Below, one piece after another: positions 17,855 through 26,357 of a stretch of DNA of 64,000 nt. The position numbers were made by a program, and so were the translations under genes. Source of the DNA: JADJLQ01 sp034439915 (GTDB taxonomy: Bacteria > Bacteroidota > Bacteroidia > Chitinophagales > Saprospiraceae); NCBI GenBank assembly GCA_034439915.1, contig JAWXBI010000131.1, positions 8,637 to 72,636 of the forward strand. The letters run 5' to 3'. The notes beneath the pieces are model-generated. The model did not search any database, was not told where the DNA came from, and saw only the letters and a program-made list of their open reading frames with translations. The first letter of the stretch is position 1, and each line of letters starts with the position of its first letter.

Positions 17855-18875
17855 TTACCAGTGTTTTGAATGTTTTTTTGCCAAGAATAAAAAAACTAAA
17901 AATCAAACTGCCTCTGAAAACCCCCGCTCTATTCATGATATGTCCTTTGCTCAATTCCCGGAACGATTTGCGTTTCTTTACCAACCGGGGTACCCAATTT
18001 ATAAAATGTAAATAGGCTTTAAATACCGCGTTGGCTCCTCCTAAATTTCCCCGGATTAAAAAATTAATCAGAGCCGTTCCATCCAGTAACCAGCGCAGTG
18101 GTAAAATCACCATCAATCTCGCCGCAGTTTCATTTTTCAATAGGGTAGCCAGGTTGTTGCGGAAATTGAGAAAAATTTTGTTGTTGCTGGTATACGGCAA
18201 GGTGCCCCCGCCTATGTGATAAATAACTGCATCCGGTATTGACTTGATCTTCCATGCACACTTTTTTGCCCGCCAGCACCAGTCTATTTCTTCCATATGT
18301 GCAAAAAAGTCATCATCAAAACCACCCAGCTGATGAAACAATCGGGCCCTGACCATCATTGCAGCACCACTGGCCCAGAAAATTTCGGCGGGTTGATCAT
18401 ATTGTTGGTGATCTTCTTCAAATAGATTCAACAACCTTCCTTTGCAAAATGGATAACCCAGGAAATCTATCCAGCCACCGGCAGCTCCTGCATGTTCAAA
18501 CAAGTTAGGTTGATGGTAGGACAATATTTTAGGCTGACATGCAGCCAACTGAGGGTCGTCGTCCATTGCCTTGATTAAAGAAGACCAGGAGCCCCGTAAT
18601 TCCACATCACTGTTTAATAGAAAATAATAATCTGCGGTCACCCTTTTGAGTATTTCATTGTAGCCCCGGGCAAAACCATAATTCTGATCATTGCAAATAA
18701 TTTCGATTGCTGGATATTCATTTTGAACATAAACAACGGAATCATCCTTACTGTGATTGTCCCCTAAGACCACCGTAACCTCCCTCGGGGTGTACTTCAG
18801 GATAGAAGGTAAAAATCGTTCCAGGTAGGATTTTCCGTTATAATTCAGGATAACCAATGCGGTTTGCGGCATCAA
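17847..18875 (-). CDS. Family 2 glycosyltransferase
   Basis: 342 residues with a GT-A fold. The start is TALVILNYNG, followed by the nucleotide-sugar binding LGDNHSKDD and the DxD-like NSDVE (88-92). The acceptor-site segment DDDFFAHMEEIDWCWRAK is characteristic of rhamnosyltransferase-like GT2 enzymes. A hydrophobic stretch near residues 265-285 (MVILPLRWLLDGTALINFLI) suggests membrane association. The substrate is unknown; a cell-surface polysaccharide or lipid glycan is likely. It overlaps ribF by 4 nt and the RluA-type gene by 8 nt, forming a compact operon. Confidence 0.88.
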   Translation of the reverse strand: MMPQTALVILNYNGKSYLERFLPSILKYTPREVTVVLGDNHSKDDSVVYVQNEYPAIEIICNDQNYGFARGYNEILKRVTADYYFLLNSDVELRGSWSSLIKAMDDDPQLAACQPKILSYHQPNLFEHAGAAGGWIDFLGYPFCKGRLLNLFEEDHQQYDQPAEIFWASGAAMMVRARLFHQLGGFDDDFFAHMEEIDWCWRAKKCAWKIKSIPDAVIYHIGGGTLPYTSNNKIFLNFRNNLATLLKNETAARLMVILPLRWLLDGTALINFLIRGNLGGANAVFKAYLHFINWVPRLVKKRKSFRELSKGHIMNRAGVFRGSLIFSFFILGKKTFKTLVNE

Positions 18876-19816
18876 GTGAGGGTTTCATAGTCAAAATAAT
18901 CTTTTATGACCTGTTGATCCAATTGGATTTGAGACTGGAGGGACTGTGGATTTTCAAAATGTACGTCTTCCCGAATAAATTTGAATACCTCCAACCATAC
19001 CTGTTCGCCATATAGTTCTCCTTCAAAATCAAATAAATTAACTTCGATCTGGAGGCTGCCCCCAACATGGGTCGTGGGGCGTTTTCCGATATACAGCATG
19101 CCTTTTTTTTGTTGGTTTTTCCATTTCACCCGGACCGCATAAACTCCGTGATGAGGGATAAATTTCGTGGCATCATTGATCATCAGGTTGGCTGTCGGAA
19201 ATCCCATTTTACGCCCAAACTGGTCCCCGGCAATCACCCTGCCCGAAATAGGGTATGCATAACCCAGATATTTCCTAACGAGATCAAACTGCCCGTCTGC
19301 CAAGGCATTCCTGATTTTTGTAGAAGAAATGACGATCCCACCAATTTCGAACGGAGGTATTTCAAATACTTCGTACTGATATTTGGCTCGAAGCTCCATA
19401 AGGATGTCTTTAGTACCGAGCCTTCCTTTTCCAAACTGATGATCATATCCGATGACCACTGCCCTGGGCTTAAAAAATTTAATCAAAAAATCTTCGATAT
19501 AATCCACCGGCGATTGAGAGGCAAAATCCGGCGTAAACGGAACCACTACCACGTGGTCAATACCGAGGGATTTGAAAATTTCTATTTTTTCATCCAGGGT
19601 ATTCAACATGCGGAGTTGGGTATCAAACCGATTGAGCACCAGCCTGGGGTGGGGGTGAAACGTAATCAGGACGCTTTGGGTGTTGAACGCTGAGGCATAT
19701 TTCATCAACCCCTCGATTATTTTACGATGTCCGCTATGGACTCCATCGAATGAACCCACGGTGATGACCGAATGCTGAAGTAAAGGAATATCGTCTAATC
19801 CAAAGTGAACTTCCAT
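18872..19816 (-). CDS. ribF: Bifunctional riboflavin kinase / FAD synthetase
   Basis: Makes FMN and then FAD from riboflavin. 314 residues. The N-terminal nucleotidyltransferase domain has GSFDGVHSGH (21-30) and SSTKIRNAL. The C-terminal riboflavin kinase domain has GRKMGFPTANL and ends in DVHFENPQSLQSQIQLD. Length and domain order are those of standard bacterial RibF. It is divergent from mrp, with 165 nt between the start codons, and overlaps the following glycosyltransferase by 4 nt. Confidence 0.95.
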   Translation of the reverse strand: MEVHFGLDDIPLLQHSVITVGSFDGVHSGHRKIIEGLMKYASAFNTQSVLITFHPHPRLVLNRFDTQLRMLNTLDEKIEIFKSLGIDHVVVVPFTPDFASQSPVDYIEDFLIKFFKPRAVVIGYDHQFGKGRLGTKDILMELRAKYQYEVFEIPPFEIGGIVISSTKIRNALADGQFDLVRKYLGYAYPISGRVIAGDQFGRKMGFPTANLMINDATKFIPHHGVYAVRVKWKNQQKKGMLYIGKRPTTHVGGSLQIEVNLFDFEGELYGEQVWLEVFKFIREDVHFENPQSLQSQIQLDQQVIKDYFDYETLT

Positions 19817-19969
19817 GTATCGAATTGGCTAAGGCAATTTAATTTAGTGCTGCAAAAATCAGAAATATTCATTAATAATCGAGGTCTTGTTTGACTTGAC
19901 CTGATTTCAATAGCCAAAATGGAAAGGCGTCCCCGGGATTTAGCCCATAGTCAAGTTCGTATTAAACCT

Positions 19970-19977
19970 TAATATTG
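19970..19977 (+). promoter_or_regulatory. Candidate -7 box of mrp
   Basis: TAATATTG differs from TAnnTTTG at one position and ends 4 nt before the mrp ATG at 19982. If used, transcription would start at or just before the start codon, giving a leaderless or near-leaderless message. No clear -33 element was found, so this is tentative. Confidence 0.35.
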
Positions 19978-19981
19978 CCCC

Positions 19982-21070
19982 ATGACCAGAGAAGAATTAT
20001 TGAGCTTTTTAGGGACCATTACGGATCCATTGACCGGGCAAAATCTGGTATTGGCCAACCGGATTCAAAACATACAGATTGAAAACAACCGGATAGCCGT
20101 CATATTTGCATTCCCACCGAAACTGGAAAGCAGGATAAAATCAGAGCTGAATTTTAAAATCGTCGAAGAACTTGGCAAACTGGCACCGGGTTTTGAAATA
20201 GATTTACATTTTGGCAACCCGGATGCGACCCATAAAAAAAGCAGTAATCTGCCCCAGATTAAAAATATAATTGCCGTGGCCTCTGGCAAAGGGGGAGTCG
20301 GCAAGTCCACGATCAGTGTAAATCTCGCCCTCGGACTAAAATCACTGGGATTGAAGGTCGGACTGCTGGATGCAGATCTGTATGGGCCGAGCATTCCCAT
20401 TATGCTTGGCCTCAAAGGGAAAAGACCTGAAATACAACAAGTCTACGGCGTATCTAAAATCGTACCCCTGAGCGCCTTTGGTATCCCCGTCATGTCTATT
20501 GGATTTGTGGTGGAACCCGAGCAGGCGGTTATTCTTCGGGGGCCTCGGCTGGCCGGGATCATGAAACAATTTTTGGAAGACTGCCTTTGGCCTGACCTGG
20601 ACGTTTTGATTATTGATCTGCCACCCGGCACCGGGGATATCCAATTGACATTGGTCCAGACTGTACCCGTTACTGGTGCCATTATCGTGACTACACCCCA
20701 AACTGTGGCTGTGGCAGATGCAATCAAAGCTGCCAACATGTTTCAGATGACCGGGATCCAGGTCCCTATTCTTGGAATAGTAGAAAATATGTCCTGGTTT
20801 ACCCCAAAAGAACTTCCCGGAAGCCAATACGCTATTTTTGGAAAAGGAGGGGGTCAACATCTTGCTAACTTATTCAATACGAGCCTTCTGGGCCAGATTC
20901 CCCTGATTATGTCCATAAGGGAATCAGGCGATGAAGGTAAGCCGTCCATTCAGGACCAGACTTCGGATTCCGGGATAGTATTCAAACAGTTGGCTCAAAA
21001 TACCCTGGATAGATTGTTATACCGGAACCAAACTCTGGCGCCAACAGAAAAGGTCAAGATGCAGTCCTAG
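19982..21070 (+). CDS. mrp: Mrp/ApbC/NBP35-type iron-sulfur cluster carrier ATPase
   Basis: P-loop ATPase that carries Fe-S clusters to apo-proteins. 362 residues. The N-terminal MIP18/DUF59 domain covers residues 3-75. The ATPase has the deviant Walker A GKGGVGKST (102-110), the Walker B-like VLIIDLPPGTGDIQL and TPQTVAVAD. The CxxC pair that many Mrp proteins carry after ENMS is absent: here the text is ENMSWFTPKELPGSQYAIFG. A NifU-like scaffold gene follows, supporting the Fe-S role. Divergent from ribF. Confidence 0.93.
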   Translation: MTREELLSFLGTITDPLTGQNLVLANRIQNIQIENNRIAVIFAFPPKLESRIKSELNFKIVEELGKLAPGFEIDLHFGNPDATHKKSSNLPQIKNIIAVASGKGGVGKSTISVNLALGLKSLGLKVGLLDADLYGPSIPIMLGLKGKRPEIQQVYGVSKIVPLSAFGIPVMSIGFVVEPEQAVILRGPRLAGIMKQFLEDCLWPDLDVLIIDLPPGTGDIQLTLVQTVPVTGAIIVTTPQTVAVADAIKAANMFQMTGIQVPILGIVENMSWFTPKELPGSQYAIFGKGGGQHLANLFNTSLLGQIPLIMSIRESGDEGKPSIQDQTSDSGIVFKQLAQNTLDRLLYRNQTLAPTEKVKMQS

Positions 21071-21094
21071 TTGCCTTTGCCTGGTATTGAATAG

Positions 21095-21127
21095 TTGATC
21101 TCAATGCGGATATTTAGCTTAATTTTG
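21095..21127 (+). promoter_or_regulatory. Promoter of the nifU-like / pyrF operon
   Basis: TTG at 21095-21097 (-33) and a perfect TAATTTTG at 21120-21127 (-7) are 22 nt apart. The start codon at 21136 is only 8 nt beyond the -7 box, so the untranslated leader would be a few bases at most. Confidence 0.55.
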
Positions 21128-21135
21128 TAATACGA

Positions 21136-21393
21136 ATGGCTCTAATCAAGAAAAGTAAACTAAAAAAAATACAGGAAATTGACCAGGCACTTAATGAATT
21201 GAGGCCACATTTGGCTGTCGATGGAGGCAATGTCGAAGTGCTGGATTACACGGATGACATGACTGTTAAAATTAAATGGTTGGGCAATTGTGAGTCCTGT
21301 TCCATGTCAGCTTTTACTTTACACGCCGGCATAGAGCAGGCCATAAAATCCAAATTCCCGGAAGTCCTTGCCGTAATCGCAGTAAACAGTTGA
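21136..21393 (+). CDS. NifU-like C-terminal domain protein (Fe-S scaffold)
   Basis: 85 residues consisting only of the NifU C-terminal (Nfu) domain. It reads HLAVDGGNVEVLDY followed by the cluster-binding Cys52 and Cys55 in GNCESCSMS, then an amphipathic helix. It is predicted to hold a transient [4Fe-4S] cluster and pass it on, perhaps with the Mrp protein encoded just upstream. Its TGA stop shares a base with the pyrF ATG (TGATG). Confidence 0.93.
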   Translation: MALIKKSKLKKIQEIDQALNELRPHLAVDGGNVEVLDYTDDMTVKIKWLGNCESCSMSAFTLHAGIEQAIKSKFPEVLAVIAVNS

Positions 21394-22229
21394 TGCAATT
21401 ATTTACCTGGGACAGAAAGTGCCTTAATCAGTCGATTAATTCCCTAAAATCCTGTTTGTGTGTTGGTTTGGATACCGATGAAGAGAAAATTCCGGTTTCT
21501 TTCCCCAGGGGCGCTCATTTAAGTTTTAGATTCAATAAAGCCATGGTGGATGCCACCAGTGATGTTGCCATTGCATATAAATTAAACTCCGCTTTTTATG
21601 AAGTTCGCGGGCCGGAAGGATGGGAATCCATGGCCGAAACCATTGCCTACATTAAAAGCAAAAACCGATTTATCATCCTGGATGCTAAACGGGGAGATAT
21701 CGGCAATACCGGGGAGATGTATGCCAAAACCTGTTTTGAGGTGCTTAATGCAGATGCCGCGACCGTTTCCCCGTATATGGGAAAAGATTCGGTTGCCCCG
21801 TTTTTGGCCTATGCTGATCGATGGACTGTATTGCTTGCCCTGACCAGCAATCCGGGAGGACAGGATTTTCAACTTAAAAAACTGGAATCGGGAAATTATT
21901 TGTTTGAAGAAGTTATCCTTAAATCGAAACAGTGGGCTGATGCAGACCACCTGATGTATGTAGTAGGCGCTACAAAAATGGAATATATTCAAAAAATCAG
22001 GTCCCTGGTACCCAATCATTTTTTATTGATCCCCGGTGTCGGGGCTCAGGGTGGTGACCTGGAGCTTATCCTGGATCTGGCACTCACAGGTCAAGGCGAT
22101 ATCCTGGTCAATGTATCCCGGAGTATTCTTTATGCATCCTCCGGAGCCGATTTTTTGGAGGCTGCCAGAGCGGAGGCGATCCGTTTGAAGGACATCATGG
22201 CCCAACATATTGTAAAAAAAATGAATTAA
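21393..22229 (+). CDS. pyrF: Orotidine 5'-phosphate decarboxylase (long type)
   Basis: Final step of UMP synthesis. 278 residues from the ATG at 21393; a TTG one codon upstream is less likely because the ATG overlaps the nifU-like stop. The active-site motif LDAKRGDIGNT contains Asp97, Lys99 and Asp102. Other family marks are CVGLDTD near the N-terminus, KLNSAFYE, and IPGVGAQGG for phosphate binding. The length and the ...GEMYAKTCFE... segment place it in the longer PyrF type 2 group. Confidence 0.95.
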   Translation: MQLFTWDRKCLNQSINSLKSCLCVGLDTDEEKIPVSFPRGAHLSFRFNKAMVDATSDVAIAYKLNSAFYEVRGPEGWESMAETIAYIKSKNRFIILDAKRGDIGNTGEMYAKTCFEVLNADAATVSPYMGKDSVAPFLAYADRWTVLLALTSNPGGQDFQLKKLESGNYLFEEVILKSKQWADADHLMYVVGATKMEYIQKIRSLVPNHFLLIPGVGAQGGDLELILDLALTGQGDILVNVSRSILYASSGADFLEAARAEAIRLKDIMAQHIVKKMN

Positions 22230-22310
22230 ATTAGAATTTTACAGGGCGAGACGGTGTTATATAATTTTTAAAATCCATTCCAATCAAAACGATACCAATT
22301 TAACTTCTTT

Positions 22311-23093
22311 ATGAAAAACATAATATTCGCACTTTTAGGATTCATTTTTCTGACAGTTACCGCTTGTTCTAAAAAGTCAACCGCAGCGACCACTGCTCCT
22401 CCGGCAGAGAAGCAGGCCACTATGTCATCTCCTTCTGCCTCAGATGCAAAAGCAGTAGAAGTTCTGAAAAATTATATTGACGCCATAGGAGGTAAGGACA
22501 AACTGAGCGGTGTCAAATCGATGATGATGAAAATGTCTGCTGCCACCGGGATGGGGGATATCCTGATCACCCAGTACATCAAAGACGGCAAAATGGCGAT
22601 GAAAACCGAAATGAGCGGTAGTACAGTGATGGAACAAATATTTGATGGTACCAGCTTACAGGTATCCGGAATGGGTGGGACACAAAATATTACTGATCAG
22701 GGAGCAATCAAAGGGGCTAAAAAACAAGCGCGAATGTTTGATGAGTTGGATCAGTTGACCTCGGATAAATCGATAAAAAAGTATTTAGGCAGTGAACTCA
22801 TCGAAGGCAAAAACGTCCACAAAATCAGTATTACAGATGAAGACAAAAATGAGACTACCCAATATTTTGATGCGACCAGTAATTATTTGGTGCGCACGAT
22901 TTCGACCAGCGATGCCATGGGCCAAAAATCAACCCAGACCATGGATTTTAATGATTATAAAGAAGTCAATGGGATTAAGTTTCCTCACCAGGTGAAACTT
23001 ACCGGAGGGGCTGTGCCTTTTCCGCTTGATATGAAAATCACTGCACTGATGATCAACAGTGATTTACCTGATCAATTATTCAAAATCAATTAA
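22311..23093 (+). CDS. Putative lipoprotein, LolA-like fold family (first of a tandem pair)
   Basis: 260 residues. It has a type II signal peptide with lipobox TVTAC, lipidated at Cys19, then a low-complexity Ala/Ser/Thr/Pro linker to residue 45. The rest is a beta-rich domain with repeated short strand motifs (KDGKMAMKTEMSG, VMEQIFDGTSLQVSG, DFNDYKEVNGIKFPHQV). These resemble the outer-membrane lipoprotein-sorting (LolA/LppX) superfamily and the C-terminal domains found on some M16 peptidase-like proteins. It is clearly homologous to the next gene. Function unknown; cell-envelope location is well supported. Confidence 0.75.
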   Translation: MKNIIFALLGFIFLTVTACSKKSTAATTAPPAEKQATMSSPSASDAKAVEVLKNYIDAIGGKDKLSGVKSMMMKMSAATGMGDILITQYIKDGKMAMKTEMSGSTVMEQIFDGTSLQVSGMGGTQNITDQGAIKGAKKQARMFDELDQLTSDKSIKKYLGSELIEGKNVHKISITDEDKNETTQYFDATSNYLVRTISTSDAMGQKSTQTMDFNDYKEVNGIKFPHQVKLTGGAVPFPLDMKITALMINSDLPDQLFKIN

Positions 23094-23111
23094 TGAAATA
23101 AATTTTTTAAG

Positions 23112-23813
23112 ATGAAAAAATTACTCCTACTTCTATTAACCGGATGTATTTTTCAAATCAATGCCCAATCCGATGCAAAATCGTTGGAAATTATTCAGAA
23201 AAGTATAGAGAAATCCGGAGGCAAAGAAAAGTTGGCTGCCGTCAAAAGTATGATTCGTAAAATGGAAGTCAGTTTGCCATTTGGTACTTCGGAGTCTGAA
23301 ACATTTTATAAAAATGGTAAGATGTATATGAAATCGACCATGCAGGGCAATATCGTCATGGAACAAAAATACGACGGCACACGGGCCTATATGGGGGGGA
23401 TGCAGGGCAATCAGGTTATAGATGATGAACCCACAGTGAAAAGGTTTGCAGAACAGGCAAAGATCTTTCCTCAACTCTCTATTATAGAAGGACAATCTAC
23501 CCTCAGCTATGGCGGGATGAGCAAAATTGAAGGAAAGGATACGCACCTGATTTTATCCAAAGACAAAGAAGGTAATGAGGCTAAACTCTATTTTAATGCA
23601 GAAAGCGGGTTGATGACCCGGATGATATCTACCGGAGAAATGCAGGGCACCAAAGTTGAAACCATCATTGACCTGAAAGATTATAAAGCGGTGGATGGTA
23701 TCTTATTTGCACATGTTATGAGTTTAAATAACGGGCAATTTCAAATGGAGATGAAAATCACTGAAATAAAGCTCAATCCGGAGATTCCGGACAGTACATT
23801 TTTTATTAATTGA
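23112..23813 (+). CDS. Secreted protein, LolA-like fold family (second of a tandem pair)
   Basis: 233 residues, homologous to the preceding protein over its whole mature part (ALxIIQKSIEKSGGKEKLAA, NGKMYMKSTMQGNIVMEQKYDG, DLKDYKAVDGILFAH). The signal sequence is ambiguous. LLTGC could be a lipobox at Cys12, but the hydrophobic core would be very short. Cleavage after INAQ by signal peptidase I is equally possible. It starts 18 nt after the first copy, so the pair is co-transcribed. Function unknown. Confidence 0.72.
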   Translation: MKKLLLLLLTGCIFQINAQSDAKSLEIIQKSIEKSGGKEKLAAVKSMIRKMEVSLPFGTSESETFYKNGKMYMKSTMQGNIVMEQKYDGTRAYMGGMQGNQVIDDEPTVKRFAEQAKIFPQLSIIEGQSTLSYGGMSKIEGKDTHLILSKDKEGNEAKLYFNAESGLMTRMISTGEMQGTKVETIIDLKDYKAVDGILFAHVMSLNNGQFQMEMKITEIKLNPEIPDSTFFIN

Positions 23814-23917
23814 GCCAATCCTCCAGGAAATAGTCGGAATAATCATTTAGTAGCCGTCTGGATAACAGCTAAAACGTTGACCTATAGCCAATACAATCCA
23901 TGCTATAAATTGTTTAA

Positions 23918-24373
23918 GTGGATAGGTTGAAAAGTTTTGCAGTTTGTTTATTTGTTACATGGTCCTGGCTGGGATTTGGTCAAGTAGGGTCACCAGCCGG
24001 ACAAGAAAATTTAGGCTCCGCTACGTTGATTCATAAAGCTGCCAACGCCAGGTATGACCGTTGGGAAATCAGTTTTCATGACATCAGCCTCCAAAAGCAG
24101 GTGTTGTGGTTGCTGGCAAAATCCGAAAAAGACCAACCGTTAAACTCATCTTCCTACCGCATACGGAAAAAACCATTTGATAAGATGGGTTTGAAGGACC
24201 TGTTATGTGTAATCACTTACGGGGACAAGCAAGTACCTGTAAAAAAGGGTACAATCAATTTAGTGATTAATCACTCCCGGTTAATTCTGGAGGCCAACTT
24301 AAAGGTAAAGGGTATGGGTATTAAAAAATACTCCTATAAAGGCAATTACAAAATTATTGAAGCGCGTAGATAA
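23918..24373 (+). CDS. Small secreted protein of unknown function
   Basis: 151 residues from a GTG at 23918; a TTG at 23927 would give MKSFAVCLFVTWS as a shorter start. A signal peptide of about 22 residues ends near GFGQ. The mature part has no motif that I recognise. It contains a central WEISFHDISLQKQVLWLLAKSE helix-like stretch and a basic, beta-rich C-terminus. Codon use looks like its neighbours and nothing suggests decay. The start codon and even expression are uncertain. Confidence 0.55.
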   Translation: MDRLKSFAVCLFVTWSWLGFGQVGSPAGQENLGSATLIHKAANARYDRWEISFHDISLQKQVLWLLAKSEKDQPLNSSSYRIRKKPFDKMGLKDLLCVITYGDKQVPVKKGTINLVINHSRLILEANLKVKGMGIKKYSYKGNYKIIEARR

Positions 24374-24417
24374 ATTTTGCCCTCCTGGCAGCATGAGGAC
24401 ATTTGGATTCGTTAGTA

Positions 24418-24492
24418 TAAAAACAGCCCCTGAAATAGAAGAGAAAATTTACTCCGAGAATACTCAAATTGTAGTAAAACAACAGGGGCTGT
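24418..24492 (-). terminator. Long-loop terminator-like hairpin after pntB
   Basis: Read on the minus strand, ACAGCCCCTG (24492-24483) pairs perfectly with CAGGGGCTGT (24432-24423) and is followed by TTTTT (24422-24418). The 50-nt interior is far longer than usual and itself contains a TTTACT/AGTAAA pair. It can end the pnt operon. The big loop leaves open that it is a small structured RNA. Confidence 0.55.
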
Positions 24493-24609
24493 GCTCTCTC
24501 ACTCTTTATTAACGGTATAATTTACAGGAAAATTCTATTTCCCCCATTTATTTTAATAAAATTTATAATTTATTAAGGTATTGGCTTGTAATAAGATAAA
24601 ATCCTTCTA

Positions 24610-26040
24610 TTAAAGAGCTTTGACCTCCGTCACCAGGTTTTGTAATACTTTTTTTGCATCCCCAAAAAGCATCCTGGTCTTGTCTTGAAAAAACAAGGGA
24701 TTTTCTATACCGGCATAACCTGATCCCATCGACCTTTTGACGACTACCGTCATTTTAGATTTCCACACTTCCAATACTGGCATGCCGTATATTGGGCTTG
24801 AGGGGTCATCTTTCGCAGCCGGATTCACGACATCATTGGCCCCTAATACCAGCACCACATCCGTATGAGTCAATAATTCATTAGCTTCTTCAAGATCAAT
24901 TAACTTAGGATAAGGGACGTCTGCTTCCGCCAACAATACATTCATATGACCAGGCATCCGCCCCGCAACGGGATGGATGGCATATTTTACTTCGACCCCG
25001 TTTGCTTCCAATATATCTTCAAGTTCTTTAGTCACTTTTTGCGCCTGGGCAACCGCCAACCCATACCCGGGTACAATCACCACAGATTTGGAATAATTAA
25101 GGCTTATAGCCAGGTCATTGATAGAAATTTCTTTTACTGATTTTACGCTGCCGTCCTTTGCCCCGGCTGCAGCTCCGCCTCCGCCAAAATTACCAATAAG
25201 AACATTGAGTATGGACCTGTTCATAGCTTTACACATCAGGATCGTCAGTAAGGTACCAGCAGCCCCAACCAAAATACCACCCGTCAACATGGCTTTGTTA
25301 TCGTACAAGAACCCTCCGGAAGCTGCGGCAACACCGGTAAATGAATTCAACAAAGAAATAACAACCGGCATATCCGCACCGCCAATAGGCATGACAAAAA
25401 ACAACCCATAGAGAAGGGATAAAATCAAAACGAGGTAGAACAACACCTGGGTCATGTCTGGTCTCCATGCCAGGGTATATACCACTAAGCTTAAAATCAA
25501 AAACAGAATAATAAAATTGAACCAATGCTGCCCTTTAAAGGAAAAATCCTTCAGGCTGCCATTGAGTTTGCCCCAGGCAACCATGCTACCTGCAAAAGAG
25601 ATGGATCCAATGATCAAACCGAGAAAGATTATGAACAGGAACCCTCCACTCAGCGCAGAAAAAAAGCCATCCTGGCCGCTGTATTGACTGGTCAGGTGAT
25701 TAAATTCAATCAGCGAAATCAATGCGGCGCAAGCCCCACCCATACCATTAAACAAGCTAACCATCTCGGGCATAGCGGTCATTTTGACTTTGCGGGCAGC
25801 AACCCATCCGACTACCGTGCCGATAACCAGACCTCCGAATATCCAGACGTGATTTTTAAGATAGCGGCCTTCTTCATCCTGGTAAAAAACGATGGTACCA
25901 ATAATGGCTAAGACCATACCGGCCGCAGCAACCAGATTGCCTTTTCTGGCTGAAGTCGGACTGGACAACATTTTAAGGCCGAGGATAAAAGTGACTGCGG
26001 CGATCAGATAAATGACGGTGAGTACACTCTGCTGGATCAT
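24610..26040 (-). CDS. pntB: NAD(P) transhydrogenase subunit beta
   Basis: Membrane subunit with the NADP(H)-binding domain of proton-translocating transhydrogenase, which drives NADPH formation from NADH with the proton-motive force. 476 residues. About nine hydrophobic helices fill the first 290 residues. The soluble domain III follows with the NADP-binding signature VPGYGLAVAQAQ, GRMPGHMNVLLAEADVPY and GANDVVNPAA. It overlaps pntAb by 4 nt. Confidence 0.95.
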   Translation of the reverse strand: MIQQSVLTVIYLIAAVTFILGLKMLSSPTSARKGNLVAAAGMVLAIIGTIVFYQDEEGRYLKNHVWIFGGLVIGTVVGWVAARKVKMTAMPEMVSLFNGMGGACAALISLIEFNHLTSQYSGQDGFFSALSGGFLFIIFLGLIIGSISFAGSMVAWGKLNGSLKDFSFKGQHWFNFIILFLILSLVVYTLAWRPDMTQVLFYLVLILSLLYGLFFVMPIGGADMPVVISLLNSFTGVAAASGGFLYDNKAMLTGGILVGAAGTLLTILMCKAMNRSILNVLIGNFGGGGAAAGAKDGSVKSVKEISINDLAISLNYSKSVVIVPGYGLAVAQAQKVTKELEDILEANGVEVKYAIHPVAGRMPGHMNVLLAEADVPYPKLIDLEEANELLTHTDVVLVLGANDVVNPAAKDDPSSPIYGMPVLEVWKSKMTVVVKRSMGSGYAGIENPLFFQDKTRMLFGDAKKVLQNLVTEVKAL

Positions 26041-26351
26041 TTGGATTTCTTTTGCTTAAACATTTCTAACATCCTGTCCGTGACTACAAAACCACCCGCC
26101 ACGTTCAATGCCCCCAGGATCACGGCCAGAAAGCCCAGAATCAAGGCCATGTAATTATCTGATTCCGCCTTACCCATGACGATGATCGCTCCGAGTACGA
26201 CTACACCATGTATCGCGTTGGCCCCACTCATTAATGGCGTATGCAATACACTGGGTACCCGTCCTATGATCTCGATGCCCAAAAAGACCATGAGGAGGAC
26301 TATATAAATGATTTGCTGATGAGTATTTATCCATTCTAACATGAGAATCAA
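26037..26351 (-). CDS. pntAb: NAD(P) transhydrogenase subunit alpha, membrane part (alpha2)
   Basis: 104 residues with three to four helices, corresponding to the C-terminal membrane segment of E. coli PntA. Characteristic text: FLGIEIIGRVPSVLHTPLMS and GANAIHGVVVLGAI. As in Rhodospirillum and many Bacteroidota, the alpha subunit is split into two genes. It lies 6 nt after pntAa and overlaps pntB by 4 nt. Confidence 0.93.
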   Translation of the reverse strand: MILMLEWINTHQQIIYIVLLMVFLGIEIIGRVPSVLHTPLMSGANAIHGVVVLGAIIVMGKAESDNYMALILGFLAVILGALNVAGGFVVTDRMLEMFKQKKSK

Positions 26352-26357
26352 TTAAAG

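Noticed and set aside
19067..19693. 208-codon plus-strand frame inside ribF
   Set aside because: It is antisense to conserved RibF sequence, with no start context and no homology.
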